Source of the DNA: Cristatella mucedo
Taxonomy: Eukaryota; Bryozoa; Phylactolaemata; Cristatellidae
Direction: 5' to 3'
DNA length: 64,000 nucleotides
Assembly: GCA_009760855.2 (NCBI GenBank)
Contig: WPIO01000233.1
Location: forward strand, 106,212 to 170,211
Every line of letters begins with the position of its first letter. Position 1 is the stretch's first letter. The translations under genes were made by a program, and so were the position numbers. The notes under the pieces were generated by a model. It made no database searches. It was not told the DNA's origin and worked only from the letters and a program-made list of their open reading frames with translations. This document shows positions 11,552 through 25,059 of this stretch, piece by piece.

Positions 11552-13148
11552 GTTTCCCATATTCATCTATTCTCGCGTACAAGTGACCATACAACGAGCT
11601 GCACCACTATATCACACAGGGTAATCTCTATCAAAGCTGGTGGAATTGGTTGTAATGAAACTAGTGAACGCTTACTGTTTACTCCTCACATATATTTTCT
11701 AAACTAGTGTTTCACGTTTAAAAGAGGACTCAAGGCATTACCCACAATTCAGGTTGTGGAGGTACTTGGGTGCAACGATTCGTGTGTTGAATGTGCCTTG
11801 TTGGTAACCGAAGTTTTACATAAAATATTAAAGAGCACATTGCAACGACCATTTATGGGTAAAATTTACTTTTGTGAATGTTTCAGGTATTCGGAGAGAG
11901 CTCAAAGGTGCAAGCAGTAGTTGCACGGATCGCCACCCCCTTTCAGTATCCCTTCATTGCCTCATATACTCGAACTATTTATTAGACGACTATCGTTTAC
12001 AGCAATCACGTGTACTTTCAAGACTTATTCCTACATGTACACCAGCTCCTGCTAAGCCAATACAATTACATAAGCAGACAGACTTAAACGATGCCAAACT
12101 GCTGAAGAGGTTCGTAGGTTATTGAGCTGCATCTTGGGTGAGGGGACGGCATTAACTGTGCTCTAAAGGATTTCACACCGTTCTGCTAATACTTCCAGTT
12201 TAGCTGAGGTACCAGAATGGCAGAAAGCATGCTTTTGTCTGACTGATCGAAAACCTTGAAGAATCGAGTTTTTAAACCGCACATCAAAAAAGCTCCCTCT
12301 TAGAGATGCCGGCATTATTCCTAAGTACCGGCAAGGCCTAATTATTTTGCATACTAACTTGGTTGCTGAGAGTAAGTGACCTTTGTTAAGGCTGAAGGTA
12401 AAAACTTGAAGAGTTCATTGTAAATGTATGCCAAGATTGAGCAAGCCGATTGCGTAAACAGATTACAAGCTTTATTGTTTGCTTAGTGTTTAAAAATACA
12501 GTTTTCACAGGACATTGGTTTGGTTTCTTAAAACATTTAGCGACCGCAAGTCTGAAGCATTTCAGGGTCTTAATATCAGTAAATAGTTGCGATTGCTGCA
12601 GCAGGTAAGCCGGCAGTGAGCTTAACAGCAGCTGGCACCTGATGGAATTTCTGCAAATCAGTGAGCTCCTCTTCCCCAAACCACAAAGCTGGCTTTTTCC
12701 AAAACTTTGAGCCATGACTAGATCCCTATATTTCTGCCAACAATAAATGCTAATGACCCTAAGTGTTTTTGTGTTTCAAACTGACAGCCTAAATTCGCGT
12801 TGTAAAGTATATTCGTTTTGAAACTTCTGATAGTGACCACATAACTTAAGCACGAAATCGATCAATTGTTACTAACTAGTGCTCGGTTGCTAATGACGAA
12901 ACCAGGCTATAACCGTTACTTGTATAAGAAGGGGCTGATAGTTTACAAAGAGATTCTCATCTCTAACCTTCGATGATATTCAAATCTTACCGCATACCAG
13001 CTGCATTCAAGTATGGTGGATTACACTTGAAGCTTGTGACGATCTTAATTCAGGCATGCATGTGGACGCTTAAATGATTTTAGTCGGTTTTCACCAGTAA
13101 CTTCCTTTTTCTTTTGAGTATCTTTGGTCGGCTACAGATGCCTTTCAG

Positions 13149-13199
13149 CTCGAGGAGCTCAATATCGGCAGTGATATTAATCTCGGCTTTTTGCTATAG
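13149..13199 (+). pseudogene. Decayed 141-bp LRR exon (unit 2)
   Basis: After an AG at 13147-13148 the first codons match the class (LEELNIGSD), then a stop occurs at about codon 17. Homology to the exon is lost beyond, with no LxxLP second repeat and no donor. The unit is truncated and passes into a different block near 13500. Close relatives of this relic are at 28240 and 29264. Confidence 0.7.
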
Positions 13200-13200
13200 A

Positions 13201-13499
13201 GCCTGCTAGGACTAACAATTCAACGACTGTTCCTATGCTACATACAGAGGCTGTCTTAAAAGAGATTGAGTTTTCATAGGGTGCTATGCAAACTAATTTT
13301 CTAATCCCATTCTCGTTGTCCTATTTGTCTATGCGACCCCTAAATAGAAAAACTTCATAAATTACCCGTCTGTCAAGAAGTCCTATTGCTCACTAACACA
13401 GCTAGGATCGATTCCCTGAAATAAATTTTGGCTTCTAATAATCTCGGCTTTCCTTAGCTGATGACTGATCGGTAGGTAATGTTTAAAGTTGGCCATCTT
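13201..13499 (+). other. Degenerate array intron
   Basis: Shared with 28290-28510 and 29330-29600 (GTTCCTATGCTA...AAGGCTGTCTT), so it is the sequence that replaced the rest of the exon in the relic lineage. Nothing coding is seen. Confidence 0.5.
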
Positions 13500-15398
13500 G
13501 TTTACCTTTCTTTTTCTGAAGCTTATTAGTTGTGGCTTTTCAAGTTACATGCAGAGGTAAGACCCTAACGTAGAGACTTCCTGCCGAACAAAGAATTCCA
13601 GCACTAATGTCGCTAGCTATGCTGGGACCTGAGACAGTTCAGCAATGAGCTAGTTCTTCTGACGTGCTCTTAAATAGATACGGTTCGTTGTAGGCAGTCT
13701 AAAGTTGTATTGTTCTAATTGTAATCGACATTATTGCTTATATCGGAAACCATATATCCAAGTTCTACAGTAAGACTCTTGCACAGCTACTTCTCCAGTT
13801 GGTACTATTCCTGTTTTGGAGTGCCACCTGTTGCAGGCAGCAGCCGACAGCTTGGGGTGTGTTGTTACTACTAGTCGCCATATATCCCCAGAGGCTCGAC
13901 TTTAATGTTGTGGCTACTTTTTGCGTATAGAGTGTGACCGATCCTACTAATCTCCTTTTCTTGGGCTGGGGCAAGTCTTGAACGAAGTTTCCGGCTCTTG
14001 TATGTAAAATGGGTTGTATTTTAAGCTTGCGATTGGCACACGGAAGAGAACAGTTTCTAAGTTTCACTCATGACAAGCTTTAAGAGCAAGTACCAAAATG
14101 TAAACAAAGCTGTATGAACACGAGTGCGAAGCGACTGCAAAACCACTGCTAGGAGAACATTCAAACCGAAGTACCACAGTATGAACACCGGTTCATTTTC
14201 CTTTAGTCATAATATACACGATTCCTTGCCGTGATCGGAACACAGTGCAAGTATAATTGGTTCCGTGCCGGAGATCTGAGCTCCAAAAACTCGCGTCAAA
14301 TAATTTTTCCGGTTGAAATGACTTGAAATCTTAAAAATCAGCTCCGGACGTCCAGAATCCTGCGACTTTGATATCATGCTTTAAAATAAGAAATTTACAA
14401 ATCAACAAATAATGTTATTCTCAAAAAGATACCAAAGAATGCCTTTCAAAAAACTGGTCTTATCACTCCTAATGTGCAGGAGTAAGTTGGAGATCTGACG
14501 ACTTGAAGATGCTAAAAGAGTTAGAGGAGAAATGCTAAAATGAATTTCTGAATTAAAATAATTGAATATTGCCTGTTTCGCTCGGCTTTCTTTGCTTTCT
14601 GTTCATCGGCTGGGCCTTTATGGGAACGAGTTTTTTGTTATCAGTTGTGTTATTAAATCTCACAGGATGATATTACCTACAAGGACTACAGTACATACTT
14701 AGTTGTTCCTGCCATCGTCGGATTTGACACAAGAATCTGGCAATCTTGAGCTTCCAAGCACCACGATGGCTCTTTAGAGTCTGTCTGAGAGCAAACTAAT
14801 AGGCCTGAGCTTGGCCCTACAGCCGGGTTTTAGGTCTGTGGGGGTCAACTTCGTCTTGTCACTCGGACGGTTGACGAGAAGTGCAGCTGGCACTGATGGC
14901 AGACGAAGTCACTTACCTCCTCACAGTTTATATTTACGTCGCAATTGAATTCGCGAGGCACTTCCCTCCACGGGCAGTTCAGGTAGCTGGAGACGGACGA
15001 CACATCGGGTCACGGCTGTGATAGTTGGAGAAGACTTCCGGTGGCAATGGATGACATTCCTTCCAGGCCATTCATTATTGTCTTCACCCTTTCCGCAGGA
15101 AGGAGCTGGCAGCAGAATCATAATGCACTCGGGCACTGGTCAGGCTAGGGCAGGGAAACTTAGTGAGTCCACAACGGATCTCCCGATTATTGCCATGTGA
15201 TAACGTTGAATGATAAAATCCGAAAAGCAAGGGTAAAGCAGAAGCATTGCCCGACGGCAGTTCCTGCACCATAGGTTACATTTTGGGATTGGGTACCTCT
15301 GATGAAAGCTGCAGCTCTGAAGTAGGAATAGGTGATGTCCTTGGTCCAGCCGACAGAAATTCCTGCTCAACCGAAGGCTTGCTTGTCGCCTGTTCAAT

Positions 15399-15690
15399 TT
15401 AACTACCATATACGCTTGCGGAATTCAGCTGGTCGATTGAAATATCCAGTAGGAGGCCGGTGACGTTGATGGAAAAATGTTTTTCCACCCATTCGAGCAC
15501 CATGTATTGGCCGTCGTAGGGTAGCTGGGGCGCTCTACGAGCAATGTCGTGGTGCACACAGACTTTGGTGAAATGCTGCAGGTCGTCGATAGCATTAGAT
15601 GCGCCAGCTGAATCTGGAGGCTGTATAGTGCTAAGGCGTCTCATGTGTTCGATTGGTACCTTGAAAAATAGGGCGACGTCTGATCTGCAG
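15399..15690 (-). pseudogene. Ty3/Gypsy integrase C-terminal fragment, copy a
   Basis: The minus-strand frame contains the C-terminal integrase pattern of Ty3/Gypsy polyproteins: a VCVHHDIARxxPQLPYDGQY motif followed by SINVTG and SIDQL. This corresponds to the family's H-D-A-V-x-K-P-L-Q-P-P-Y-D-G-type module at the end of Pol. Only about 80 codons remain open and upstream integrase core is absent here. The same fragment is at 33290 and 38790, each followed by a SINE, so it was copied with the host array rather than inserted three times. Confidence 0.65.
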
Positions 15691-15771
15691 GCTTGTGTCT
15701 CGGCTACACTTTAGGAAAACCCCAGGAAAGAACTGGATCATTATATACTAGCATGGCCGATGGGTGGCTAA

Positions 15772-15912
15772 TGTTAGTAAGCTGGTTTGCTCCAGCAGTT
15801 GAGGTGCTCGCCCGACCAAGGTCTTGCTGAGATCGTAGGCTCGAACCCCAAGGCGTATGTGAAGCGCCTGATAGAGTTCCCAATAGAGCGTCGGAAATCC
15901 TCTTAGGGACAA
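15772..15912 (+). mobile_element. tRNA-derived SINE
   Basis: The head CCAGCAGTTGAGGTGCTCGC and the B-box-like TAGGCTCGAACCCC match the element at 11201 in opposite orientation; the tail is degraded (CCTCTTAGGGACAATAAAC). It abuts the Gypsy fragment as at 33774 and 39286, so these three are one ancestral insertion. Confidence 0.7.
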
Positions 15913-16722
15913 TAAACAAACAAAATATAAAAGTTAGGTATATGTTAGGCTTTCAGCAATGCAGTTAAGAGAGTGCAATTCCGTCAGCCGACAGAGTCAA
16001 ATGATGCCAAACGTCTGACCCTGTTCGCAGGGTATTAAGATGCCTCTGTGTAAGTGGACGGACTAAACTAGATGATCAAGGATATGGCACTGTCCAGCTA
16101 ATGCTACCAGTTTATTCTAGTTGAATGGCCGGAGCACGTTTTCCATAATATTGTATGACAACCATGGAATTACTGACTTGTTAAGGCCCGTCAAGCTAGC
16201 TGGCTTGTCGATAAGACGGCCTTATGTCTAAGCTCGTGCATGGGTTAAAAACTATAAACCTAAAATGGGCTGCTGAGAAGAAGTAGTACATTTAGAAGGC
16301 ACAAGAAACACTTTTAGCCTTAATCGGAAGGCAGGCTATAATTTAGCAAGCTACATGGGAGAAAATATTAGAATCAGTAGTGTTTGTAAAGTGTGCCAAA
16401 AAACAGTTGTACTAGGACGTTGGTTAGGTTTAATTTGAACATTAAGCGACCTCATCCTGCAACATTTTAAGTTTTATGTGTCAGTTTAGTGGTATCAGCT
16501 CCTGCACGGCCTATGCAATTAGTAAGCTAACCAGCAGCTTGACAGATGACGTCTAACTCGTACTGCATTCCAGCTGCATCGAAATATGATTGGCTCTACC
16601 GGAAGTTTGCCGATGCCGTCCTCTAGGCGTGCATATGTATACGTTAGATGTTACATGTCGGTGTTCACCTGTTTATTTCTAATTACTTAATGTACCTTTT
16701 ATCGGAAACCGATGTCTTTTAG

Positions 16723-16861
16723 CATGACGAGCTCAAAATTGAAGGTAATAAAACTCTTAGCCAGCTATCTTTATTCCCATGTCAGCTGAAAGCTCTTAAG
16801 AAGTTTAACACTGGGGTGTAGCTTGTCACGTATACCTGATGGTTTGAAACGGCTGACAACT
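16723..16861 (+). pseudogene. Frameshifted 141-bp LRR exon (unit 3)
   Basis: After the acceptor TCTTTTAG the frame reads HDELKIEGNKTLSQL and continues to LKKFN, then a stop. The exon is 139 bp, two short of the class; the lost bases lie near the AACATTGGGAGC position, and the donor GTAAGG has become GTTAGG. Both a frameshift and a damaged donor make inclusion in a functional mRNA unlikely. Confidence 0.75.
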
Positions 16862-17603
16862 GTTAGGTTGTATAAAACACTGAAATTGGTTCGTTTACTT
16901 CTTGCTAGAGGGGGCCTGCAGGTATTGTTTGCTAGTAGGGTTAGAACGTTTTCTGGGTTTTTCTAGTAAAGCGATTTGAAGCATGCCTACAATGCATGTG
17001 CTTGCATGTCATCAGCAGATTTTGAAAGGACTGAATAACCTCTACTCATTGCATCATGTTCTTTCTAGTTTTAAGCTAATACAAAAACAAGTCAAGAATT
17101 AGTTTTTTCATTTATTCAGCTCGTTATTTTACGATAAAATGTCAGTGAAGACATTCTAAGCTGATTAAAGAGTCTCATTTGTATGGCTGCAAAGTAGGCT
17201 CATCGGCAAAAACAACCACTTTTACACGGGAATATAGTATCACGGATGGGCAGAATTTGAATAAACAACAGCCTCACTTATTAAACAGGAGGCACGTTAT
17301 TACCTCGGCTGTGAAAGAAAAACAGGCTAAATCTTTTAGCAGTGATGACATGTGGCTTAAAGTCTTGTTTCGGGTATACTCTTAAAATTCCAGCACACGC
17401 CCTAATAAAATGGTCAACTCTGTGTGCTGCGATTACGTGACAATTACGAGTGATCATTGTGTAACCTTGAATTCCAAATGTATCTTTTTCTTGTGTTTTC
17501 AGTCACGATGACTGTGAGGACACTGGCCAGTAGCCGAATCTAATTGATTATACCTAAATGCACTGAATTATCGGCGAATAAACTAAAAGCAGTCGGAGCT
17601 ATG

Positions 17604-18414
17604 GTCATGTAACCGCGTAGAGAAGCTCGTCCTCCGGCTCTCTGCCGGTGGACTGTGCGATGTGGTGCTGCGGTACGGTTAAAACACAGGCGGCCACAAA
17701 TGGGTGCCGAAAGCAATAGTTTATTGTGGGCCTGTTAGTAGTGGTTACGCGCCGGCGCAAGCGCTTTACGCGACGCGCACCGGACCGACGGAGTTAACTG
17801 TGCAAACTCCTGAAGTCCGAGTATAACTAACTACACTATGCGCGCGTTGCTACAGCACCCCAAGATACGAGCAGCTAACTAAGTAGCCGGCAGAACACAA
17901 CTGCACAGTCTAAGTTGCACTTAGCTGTCCGTCGCCGTAGGTTCGCCTCTAGTGCTCGTGAAGCGTAGTCTCGCATCGACTACCGAAGCTGCAGCCTCGA
18001 GCTCTGTCAGTCGTCTCGTTTATATCTCTCTCTCCGCCTCTTGACCTAGAGCGTAGCTGCTATTTTTGTCGGACCCTAGCTCTCGGTGTCCGTCATCGAC
18101 CTATTCGCATCTGCTTGTAATTTATTAGATGGCTCCTCCGCCAGCTCGCCATCCTTTAGCTCTTTGTCTAGTGGAGCACAGTAGTCGGACCACATCCTGA
18201 CCGCTCTTTGTCTACCCAAGCTCCATTCTAACCTAAGCGGATCTCGCTGTCAACTGACGCCTCGCTCCGCTCCCGGTTTAACTAATGTGTCCCCCTACCC
18301 AATTCTTCTTGGCTAGTCCGCCTCGCTACGGTTGCTCCAGGTACCCTAGTTGGGCCCACTAAGGCAAGGGTATCTAATATCGCGGCTAGCCTGAGAGCTG
18401 CTCCGTTGCAGTCA
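17604..18414 (+). mobile_element. Solo LTR with 4-bp target duplication
   Basis: Insertion bounded by TG...CA (TGTAACCGCG at 17608, CTCCGTTGCA ending 18410), 803 bp, flanked by GTCA on both sides (17604-17607 and 18411-18414). Removing it restores the array sequence GCTATGGTCA-TATCGG seen in every other unit. The ends TGTAAC/GTTGCA are near-inverted, as in LTR retrotransposons. No internal region is present, so it is a solo LTR. It is more GC-rich than the host and splits a class-3 relic exon. The element family (BEL/Pao or Gypsy) cannot be fixed from the LTR alone. A partial relative is at 1-515. Confidence 0.8.
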
Positions 18415-19054
18415 TATCGGTTTCATATATTCATCTCCTCTCCTGTACAAGTGACCATACAACAAGCTGCACAACTGTATCGATCAGGATAATTGCTAAT
18501 AAAGCTAGTGCAATTGGCAGCAACTAAACTAGTAAACGCTTAGGGTAACGTCCCCACATATATTCTCTGTGAGCAAATCGTTCACTATGCACGGTTTTGG
18601 CCGATACCAAATCTTTCAGCCACGAGTAGATGTCTGTATTTCCGCCCATGTCAATGCTGATAACCCTTGAGATTTCGAGCTTTTAACGGACGGCTTAAGT
18701 TAGAACTGTGAAATTTTGGCATTGAGAAACAGTAGGCACTAAGCACATTAATCTAACGGCAAACGTATCAGGTAACATGAATTAGTGCATGGTGGCGAAC
18801 GACATAACAAGCCTTTATGGTTCTCTTGATAAGATGTTGCTGATTGGTTATACAGAGATTCTCATTTCCTTTATTCGATTATGTCAAACTCTTACTGCAT
18901 ACCAGCTGAATTAAAATATGATTGGCTCTAACTGAAGTTTGTGGAAGCCGTCCTTTAGACATGCAAGTGGATACGTTAGATGTTATTTGTCGGTTTTCAC
19001 CTCTGAATTTCTTATTCTTTAATGTAGCTTTTATCGGCAATCGATGTCGTTTAG

Positions 19055-19195
19055 CTTGAGGAGCTCAATATCGGTGAGAATAACACTCTTGGCAAGCTAC
19101 CTTCATTCATATTTCAACTAAATGCACTGAAGAAGCTTAACATTGGGAGCTGTGGCTTGTCAAGTCTACCTGATGGTTTGGAACGGCTGATATCG
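19055..19195 (+). CDS. LRR exon, 141-bp class, intact (unit 4)
   Basis: Acceptor TCGTTTAG and donor GTAAGG bound 47 open codons. The first repeat begins LEELNIGENNTLGKLPSF and the second LKKLNIGSCGLSSLPD. Variable surface residues are G7, E8, N10, G31 and S32, unlike any other copy. The CRE-like octamer upstream is mutated here (TTATGTCA), the only intact exon without a perfect one. Confidence 0.8.
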
Positions 19196-20452
19196 GTAAG
19201 GTTAATACAATAATTAAAACGTGTTTGCTCATATTTTGCGGGAGTGGACATGCAGGCTTTGGTTGCTAGCAGGGTTAGTACGGTTTCTGGGATGTCTAGT
19301 AAAATGAATTAAGCATGCCTATATTGCATGTACTTGCATGTCCTCTGCAGGTATTGCCAGGACTAAACGACCTCAACTTATACAGCATGCATTTTTTGTA
19401 GTGGGAAGCCAACAAATGGACAAACCAGGAATTGGTTTTCTTAAATAATCTGCTTGTTATTCGACCATACAATTTCATTGAAAACGTTCTTAGCTGATTA
19501 AATAGTCTCATTTGTATGGCTGCAAAGTAGGCTCATCGGCAATGACAACTGCTTGCACATGGAAATATAGTATCTTGTATAGGCAGAATTAGAATACACG
19601 ACCATCTCGATACCAAAAAAGAGCTGCGTTATCCCGTCGGCCCAGAAGGACGACGGATTGAACCGTTGACCACTAATGGTATGCGGCTTAAAGTCTCGTT
19701 TGAGGAATACTTAAGAAAAATTCCAACAAAGCCCAAATAAAATGTCAACTCACACTGCTGGGTCACAGGCAGTATCAGAAATACTGTGTAGCAGGATAGG
19801 ATTAAGAATCAAGTACAGCTGCCGGTCTGCAGTATACAATCTGTATCTAGTAATGTTCTCCGGGAGGGAATCTCTTAGACCTGGGCTTAGTAAAAAAGAA
19901 ACGAATGGGCAACGTACAATCAGCATAAACAGAATGTAGTAGTCCTGCCACTACTCACCACTTGCCTCCGAGCTGCTTAATGATGAGGCAAGCTTTCGGG
20001 TAGTATAGAAATGAGCAAATAAAAGCCAGCTAAGCTGGAAAACGTGCAGTTTTAAAGTGTTCGACAGTGGAAAAGCGTTTCTCCGTGCCTGTAGCAATAG
20101 TCCGCTTCACATTTCTATTTGATCGTGAATTCAGGATTAAGCTGTACTACCGGTGTCCCACAGCTGCCCCTTTCGAATGTGCCTATGCATTTGCAGACGG
20201 TATCGCCTGATGCACGTTTTCCGTCTCGTTGAAGGTATGTCATCACTCTTATGTCAGAAATTGCATCGAGCATACATGTTGGATAAACGTATAAACTCTT
20301 GCTTTACTATGCATACTAATCTAATCATCAGACCTCCATAAATATTCAAGGTTTTTTCCGAATGAACCCAATGGGTGTACTTTGACGTGACAATTACGTG
20401 TGATCATTGTGTAACATTGACTTCCTCATATATCTTGTTCCTGTGTTCTCAG

Positions 20453-20562
20453 TCACGATGACTGTGAGGGCACTGGCCCCTAACCGAATCTAATTGAGTA
20501 TACGTAAATCCACTGAATAATCACCAATTCATTGGCAAGCAGTCGGAGCTGTGGTCATATGG
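20453..20562 (+). pseudogene. Class-3 LRR relic exon (110 bp)
   Basis: Starts after a good acceptor-like TGTTCTCAG and runs 110 bp to GTTTTC. It has the usual internal stop/frameshift (ATTGAGTATACGTAAAT), plus changes in the ELSAIP part. It sits 1.26 kb after the intact exon of unit 4. Confidence 0.4.
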
Positions 20563-22157
20563 GTTTTCTATATTTATCCCTTCTCCTGTACATGTGACAA
20601 TACAGCAAGACGCACCACTGTATTACCCAGGATAATCTTTATTTAAGTGGGTGCAATTGGCAGTAATTAAACTAGTAAACGCTTAGGATAACGTCCTACG
20701 TATCTTTTCTGCCTAAGTGTATCACGTTTGAAAGTGGACTCAAGGCATTTTAGCCAAAATTCAGGTTGTGGGGGCACTTGGGTCCAACGAGGGGTTTGTA
20801 AAATGTGCCTGGTTGGTAACCGACGGTTTTTTCACAATGACAGAGCACGTTACTACGGTCGCTTACTTGTAAAATGCAACACTTTTGAAAGTTTACTGAG
20901 TTCAGTAAGAAATCAGTGGGGTAAGAAGTAGTTGCATAGATAACGACCACCTTCCAATATCGCTTCATCGAGTCAGATTTGCGAATGACTAGCACGACGA
21001 CAATGACCTGCAGCAATCACCTATATGTTAATGATCTTCATCTTTGTGTCCACTATAACCTGTTAAGCTAGTGAAATTCCGTCAGCCGACAGAGTCAAAC
21101 GATGCCAAGCGTCTGACCCTGTTTCCAGGTTGTTGACCTGCATCTGTGTGAGTGAACGGCATTAACTAGACGCTAAAGGATATGGCATCGCGCTGCTAAT
21201 GCATTAAGTTTATGCTAGCCAAATGGCAGGAGCATGTATTTCTATAAATATGGATGAAAGACATGGATTTGCTGTATTATTTTAAGTCCTGGCGAGAGAG
21301 CTTCCTTTTCCATAAGGCTGCTTTATGCCGAACTACAGGCAAGGGCTCAATAGGATCAAGCCTAGCTGGGCTGCTTAGAAGAAGTGGTATATTTAGAAAG
21401 CAGAGGAAAAAGTTTGACCCTTGATCGGAAAGGCAGGCTGTAATTTAGCAAGCCAAATAGTTGAAAAGATTACAATCAGTAGTGTTTGTAAAGCCTTTCA
21501 AAAAATGGTTGTTATGGGACGTTGGTTTGATTTAATTTCAACATTGAGAAACCTCATGCTCCAGAATTTTAAGCTTTATGTGTCAGTTTAATGGTATTGA
21601 CTGCTGCACGACCTATGCAGTTAGTGAGCTAGCCAGCAGCTTGACACAGCATGGAAGATACAGCAAGTCAACAAACTAATCATTCACTATGCACGATTCT
21701 AGCCAGTACCAAATCATTCAGCCATGAGTAGATGTCTGTATTTCAGCCCATATCAATGCTGATAACCATAAGACATGTTGTGCTTTTAACAGACTGCTTG
21801 AATTAATACTGTGAGAATTCCACATTGAGAAACAGTAGGCACAGAACACATAACTCCAACGGCAAGCGTATTACGTAACATGAATTAGTGCATGGTGGCT
21901 AATGCCATAACAAGCCATTATGGTTCTCTTGATAATAATCTTATGCTTGGTTATACAGTGATTCTCATTTCCGTTACTAGGTGATGTCAAACTCTTACTG
22001 CATACCAGCTACATTAAAATATGATTAGTTCTAAATGAAGTTTGTGGAAGCCATTCTTTAGACATGCAAGTGCACAAGTTAGATGTTATTTGTCGGTTTT
22101 CACCTCTGAATTTCTTATTCTTTAATGTACCTTGTATCGGCAATCGATGTCGTTTAG

Positions 22158-22243
22158 CTTAAGGAGCTCAATATCGGTGGGAATGACACTCATGGCAAGC
22201 TACCTTCATTCATATGTCAGCTAGTTTAGAACGGCCGACATCA
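22158..22243 (+). pseudogene. 141-bp LRR exon with 55-bp internal deletion (unit 5)
   Basis: The start (LKELNIGGN) and the donor GTAAGG are both preserved, but the segment from the end of LRR 1 to near the end of LRR 2 is missing: 86 bp remain of 141. The 55-bp loss shifts the frame and gives a stop right after the junction. Splice sites are intact, so inclusion would truncate the protein. Confidence 0.8.
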
Positions 22244-24883
22244 GTAAGGTTAATAAAATAATTACAACGCGTTTGTTAATATTTTGCGGGAGTGGACCTG
22301 CAGGCTTTGGTTGCTAGCAGGGTTAGTACGGTTTCTGGGTTGTCCAGTAAAATGATTTAAAGCATGCCTAGATTGCATGTGCTTGCACGTCCTCTCCTGA
22401 TATTGCCAGGACTGAAAGACCTCTGGTTATATTGCATGAATTTTTTTGTAGTTGTAAGCCAACGTACGGGCAAGTCAGGAATTGGTTTTCCTAAACAATC
22501 AGCTTGTTATTCGAGGATAAAACGTCAGTGAAACAATTCTTAGCTCAATAAAGAGTTTCATTTGCATGGCTGCAAAGTAGGCTCATCGGCAGTGACAACC
22601 GCTAGCACGGAGGAATATAGTAATATGTAAAGGCTGCATTTGAATACACGACCACCTCGATGGTTAAAAAGAGCTGCCTTATTCCCTCGGCCCTGAAGGA
22701 AGACGGATTAAACCGTCGACCACTAATGGTATGCCGCTTAAAGTCTCGTTTGAAGAACATACTTTAAAAGTCCTACAAAAGCCCTAATAAAAGGTCAGCT
22801 CACACTGCTAGATCGCAGACAGTATCGGAAATACTTTATAGCAGAATAGGATTAAGAATCAAGTACAGCTGCCGGTCAGCAGTATATAAGCTGTATCTCA
22901 TAACGGCCTTCGGGAGATAATCTGTTACACCTCGGGCTTAGTAAAAAATAAAACGAATTGGCAACGTACAATCAGCATAACAAGAATGTAATAGTCCTTC
23001 CACTACTCACCACTCGCCTTCGAGATGCTCAATAGTGAGGCATGCTCGCAGGCAGTTGCAAAATGAGCGAAAATAAGCCAGCTAAGCTGGAAAACTTCAG
23101 TTTCAAAGTGTCCGACAGTGCAAAACCGTTGCTCGGTGCCTAGAGCAATATTCTTCTGTGCATATAAAATGGTTATCAATTAAGGATCAGGTGGTACTAA
23201 TGGTCTCCTACTGCTGCCCCTTTCGATATACTCATGCATCTGTAGACGGCATGGCATGGTGCACATTATCCGTCTCGTTGATGATATGTTATCACCCATA
23301 TGTCAGGAAGCTGCATCAAGCCCACTTGTTGGTTAAACGTAAAAACTGTTGACTTGTGTTCTCGGACAAGACGACTGTGAGGACATTGGCCAGTCACCCA
23401 GTCTAATTGAGTATTCTTAAATACACCGAATTATCAACAATTCCACTAGAAGCGGTCAGAGCTGTGGTCATATCAGTTTTCCGTATTCATCCCTTCTCCT
23501 GTACAAGTGACAATACATTAAGATGCACTACTGTATCGCCCAGGATAAGCTATTAAAGCTGGTGCAATTGCCAGCAATTAAACTAGTAAACTCTTAGAGT
23601 ACCGTCCTCACGTATCTTTTTTGCCTGAGTGTTTCACGTTTGAAAGTGGACTCAAAGCATTAGCCACAATTTAGGTTGTGGAGGCACTTGGGTCCAACGA
23701 TGGGTATGTATAATGTGCTGGTTGGCAACCGAAGGTTTTGTAAACGATGACGGAGCATGTCGCAACGATCAATTACTTGTAAAATGCAACACTTTTGAAA
23801 GTTTACTGTGTTCGGAGAGAGCTCAATGGGGAAAGCAGTAGTTGCACTAATCAACACTACCTTTTAGTATCGCATAATCTAATCAGATTCGCTAACGACT
23901 AGCACGATGACTATGACCTACATCAATCACCTATATGTTCGTGATCTCCGTCTTTCTATCCACTATAAACTGTCAAGCTAGTCCAATTCCGTCAGCCAAC
24001 ATAGTTAAACGATGCCAAACGTCTGAACCTTTTCGCAGGTTATTGAGCTGCATCAGCATGAGTGGACGGCTTTAAATAGGTGATACAGGATATCGTACTG
24101 TTCAGCTAATGCAGCCAGTTTATGCTAGCCGAATGGCAGGACCACATATTTATAAATTGTTTGCAGAAAACAATGTAATTATTGACTTTTTGAAAGCCTT
24201 CCAAACAAGCCCTCTTTTCAAGAAGGCGGCTTTATTCCTCAAATAGGCCTGGGCTAATACATACCTTGAATAACTGAGCTGCTGACGAGAAGTCATATAT
24301 TTAAAAGGCAGAAGAAAAAATTTAAGCATTTATCGGAAAGGAATGCTTTAATTTAGCATGCGAAATAGGTGAACAGATTACAATCAGTAGTGTTTGTAAA
24401 GCGTTTCTAAAAACTTTTTAGATATAAAGTTGGTTTGGTTTGATATGAACATTAGGCGACTTAATGCTGCAACATTTTAAGCTTTAGATGTCAGTTTAAT
24501 GGTCTTAACTTCTGCACGGCCTATGCAAGTAGCCAGCTACCTAGTAGTTTGACATAACTTGAATTTTGTAGCAAGTCGACGAACTAATTGTTCACAATGC
24601 AGTATTATAGCCTGTACAAAGCTTTTAGCGACGAATAGATGTCCGAATTTGCCCCGCATGAATCATGATAACCCTACATATTTTGTGGTTTCAACTGACT
24701 GCTTGAATTAGAACGAAAATTTCTGCATTGAGAAACGTAGGTACTAAGGTACTCACTCTAACGGAAAACGTATTACTTAATATAAACTAATGCACGATGA
24801 CTAACGACTTATCAAGCCATTACTGTTTTCTGGACCAGAAGTCGCTGATAGGTTATACAGAGATTCCTATTACTATTAATTGA

Positions 24884-24891
24884 TGACGTCA
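24884..24891. promoter_or_regulatory. CRE-like TGACGTCA before exon 25060
   Basis: Perfect octamer 176 bp upstream of the intact exon. Confidence 0.3.
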
Positions 24892-25059
24892 AACTTTTAT
24901 TGGATAACAGCAGCATTGAAATATGATTATCTTTACCTGAACTTTGTGGAAGCCGTCCTTTTGGCATGCATGTGCATACGTTAGAGGTTACGTGTCGGTT
25001 TTCACCTGTGAATTTCTTAGTCTTCAATGTACCTTTTATTGGCAACCGATGTCGTTTAG

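Larger units (their letters stand above)
13500..15925 (+). repeat. Type-2 block, copy a (105-bp exon deleted)
   Basis: This block is homologous to 30.8-33.9 kb and 35.6-39.4 kb. It starts with the tail of an old 141-bp exon (13518-13553: AGTTGTGGCTTTTCAAG then GTAAGA), passes a shared region around 13765-14067, and ends in a Gypsy integrase fragment and a SINE. Near 13664 it jumps from sequence equivalent to 30990 to sequence equivalent to 31660, so about 0.7 kb including the 105-bp LRR exon present in copies b and c is missing. Confidence 0.6.

Noticed and set aside
13765-14067. 100-codon minus-strand frame shared with 31761-32174 and 37451-37678
   Set aside because: The frame is open only in parts of each copy and shows no domain. 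It may be an old repeat within the type-2 block, but coding cannot be supported.
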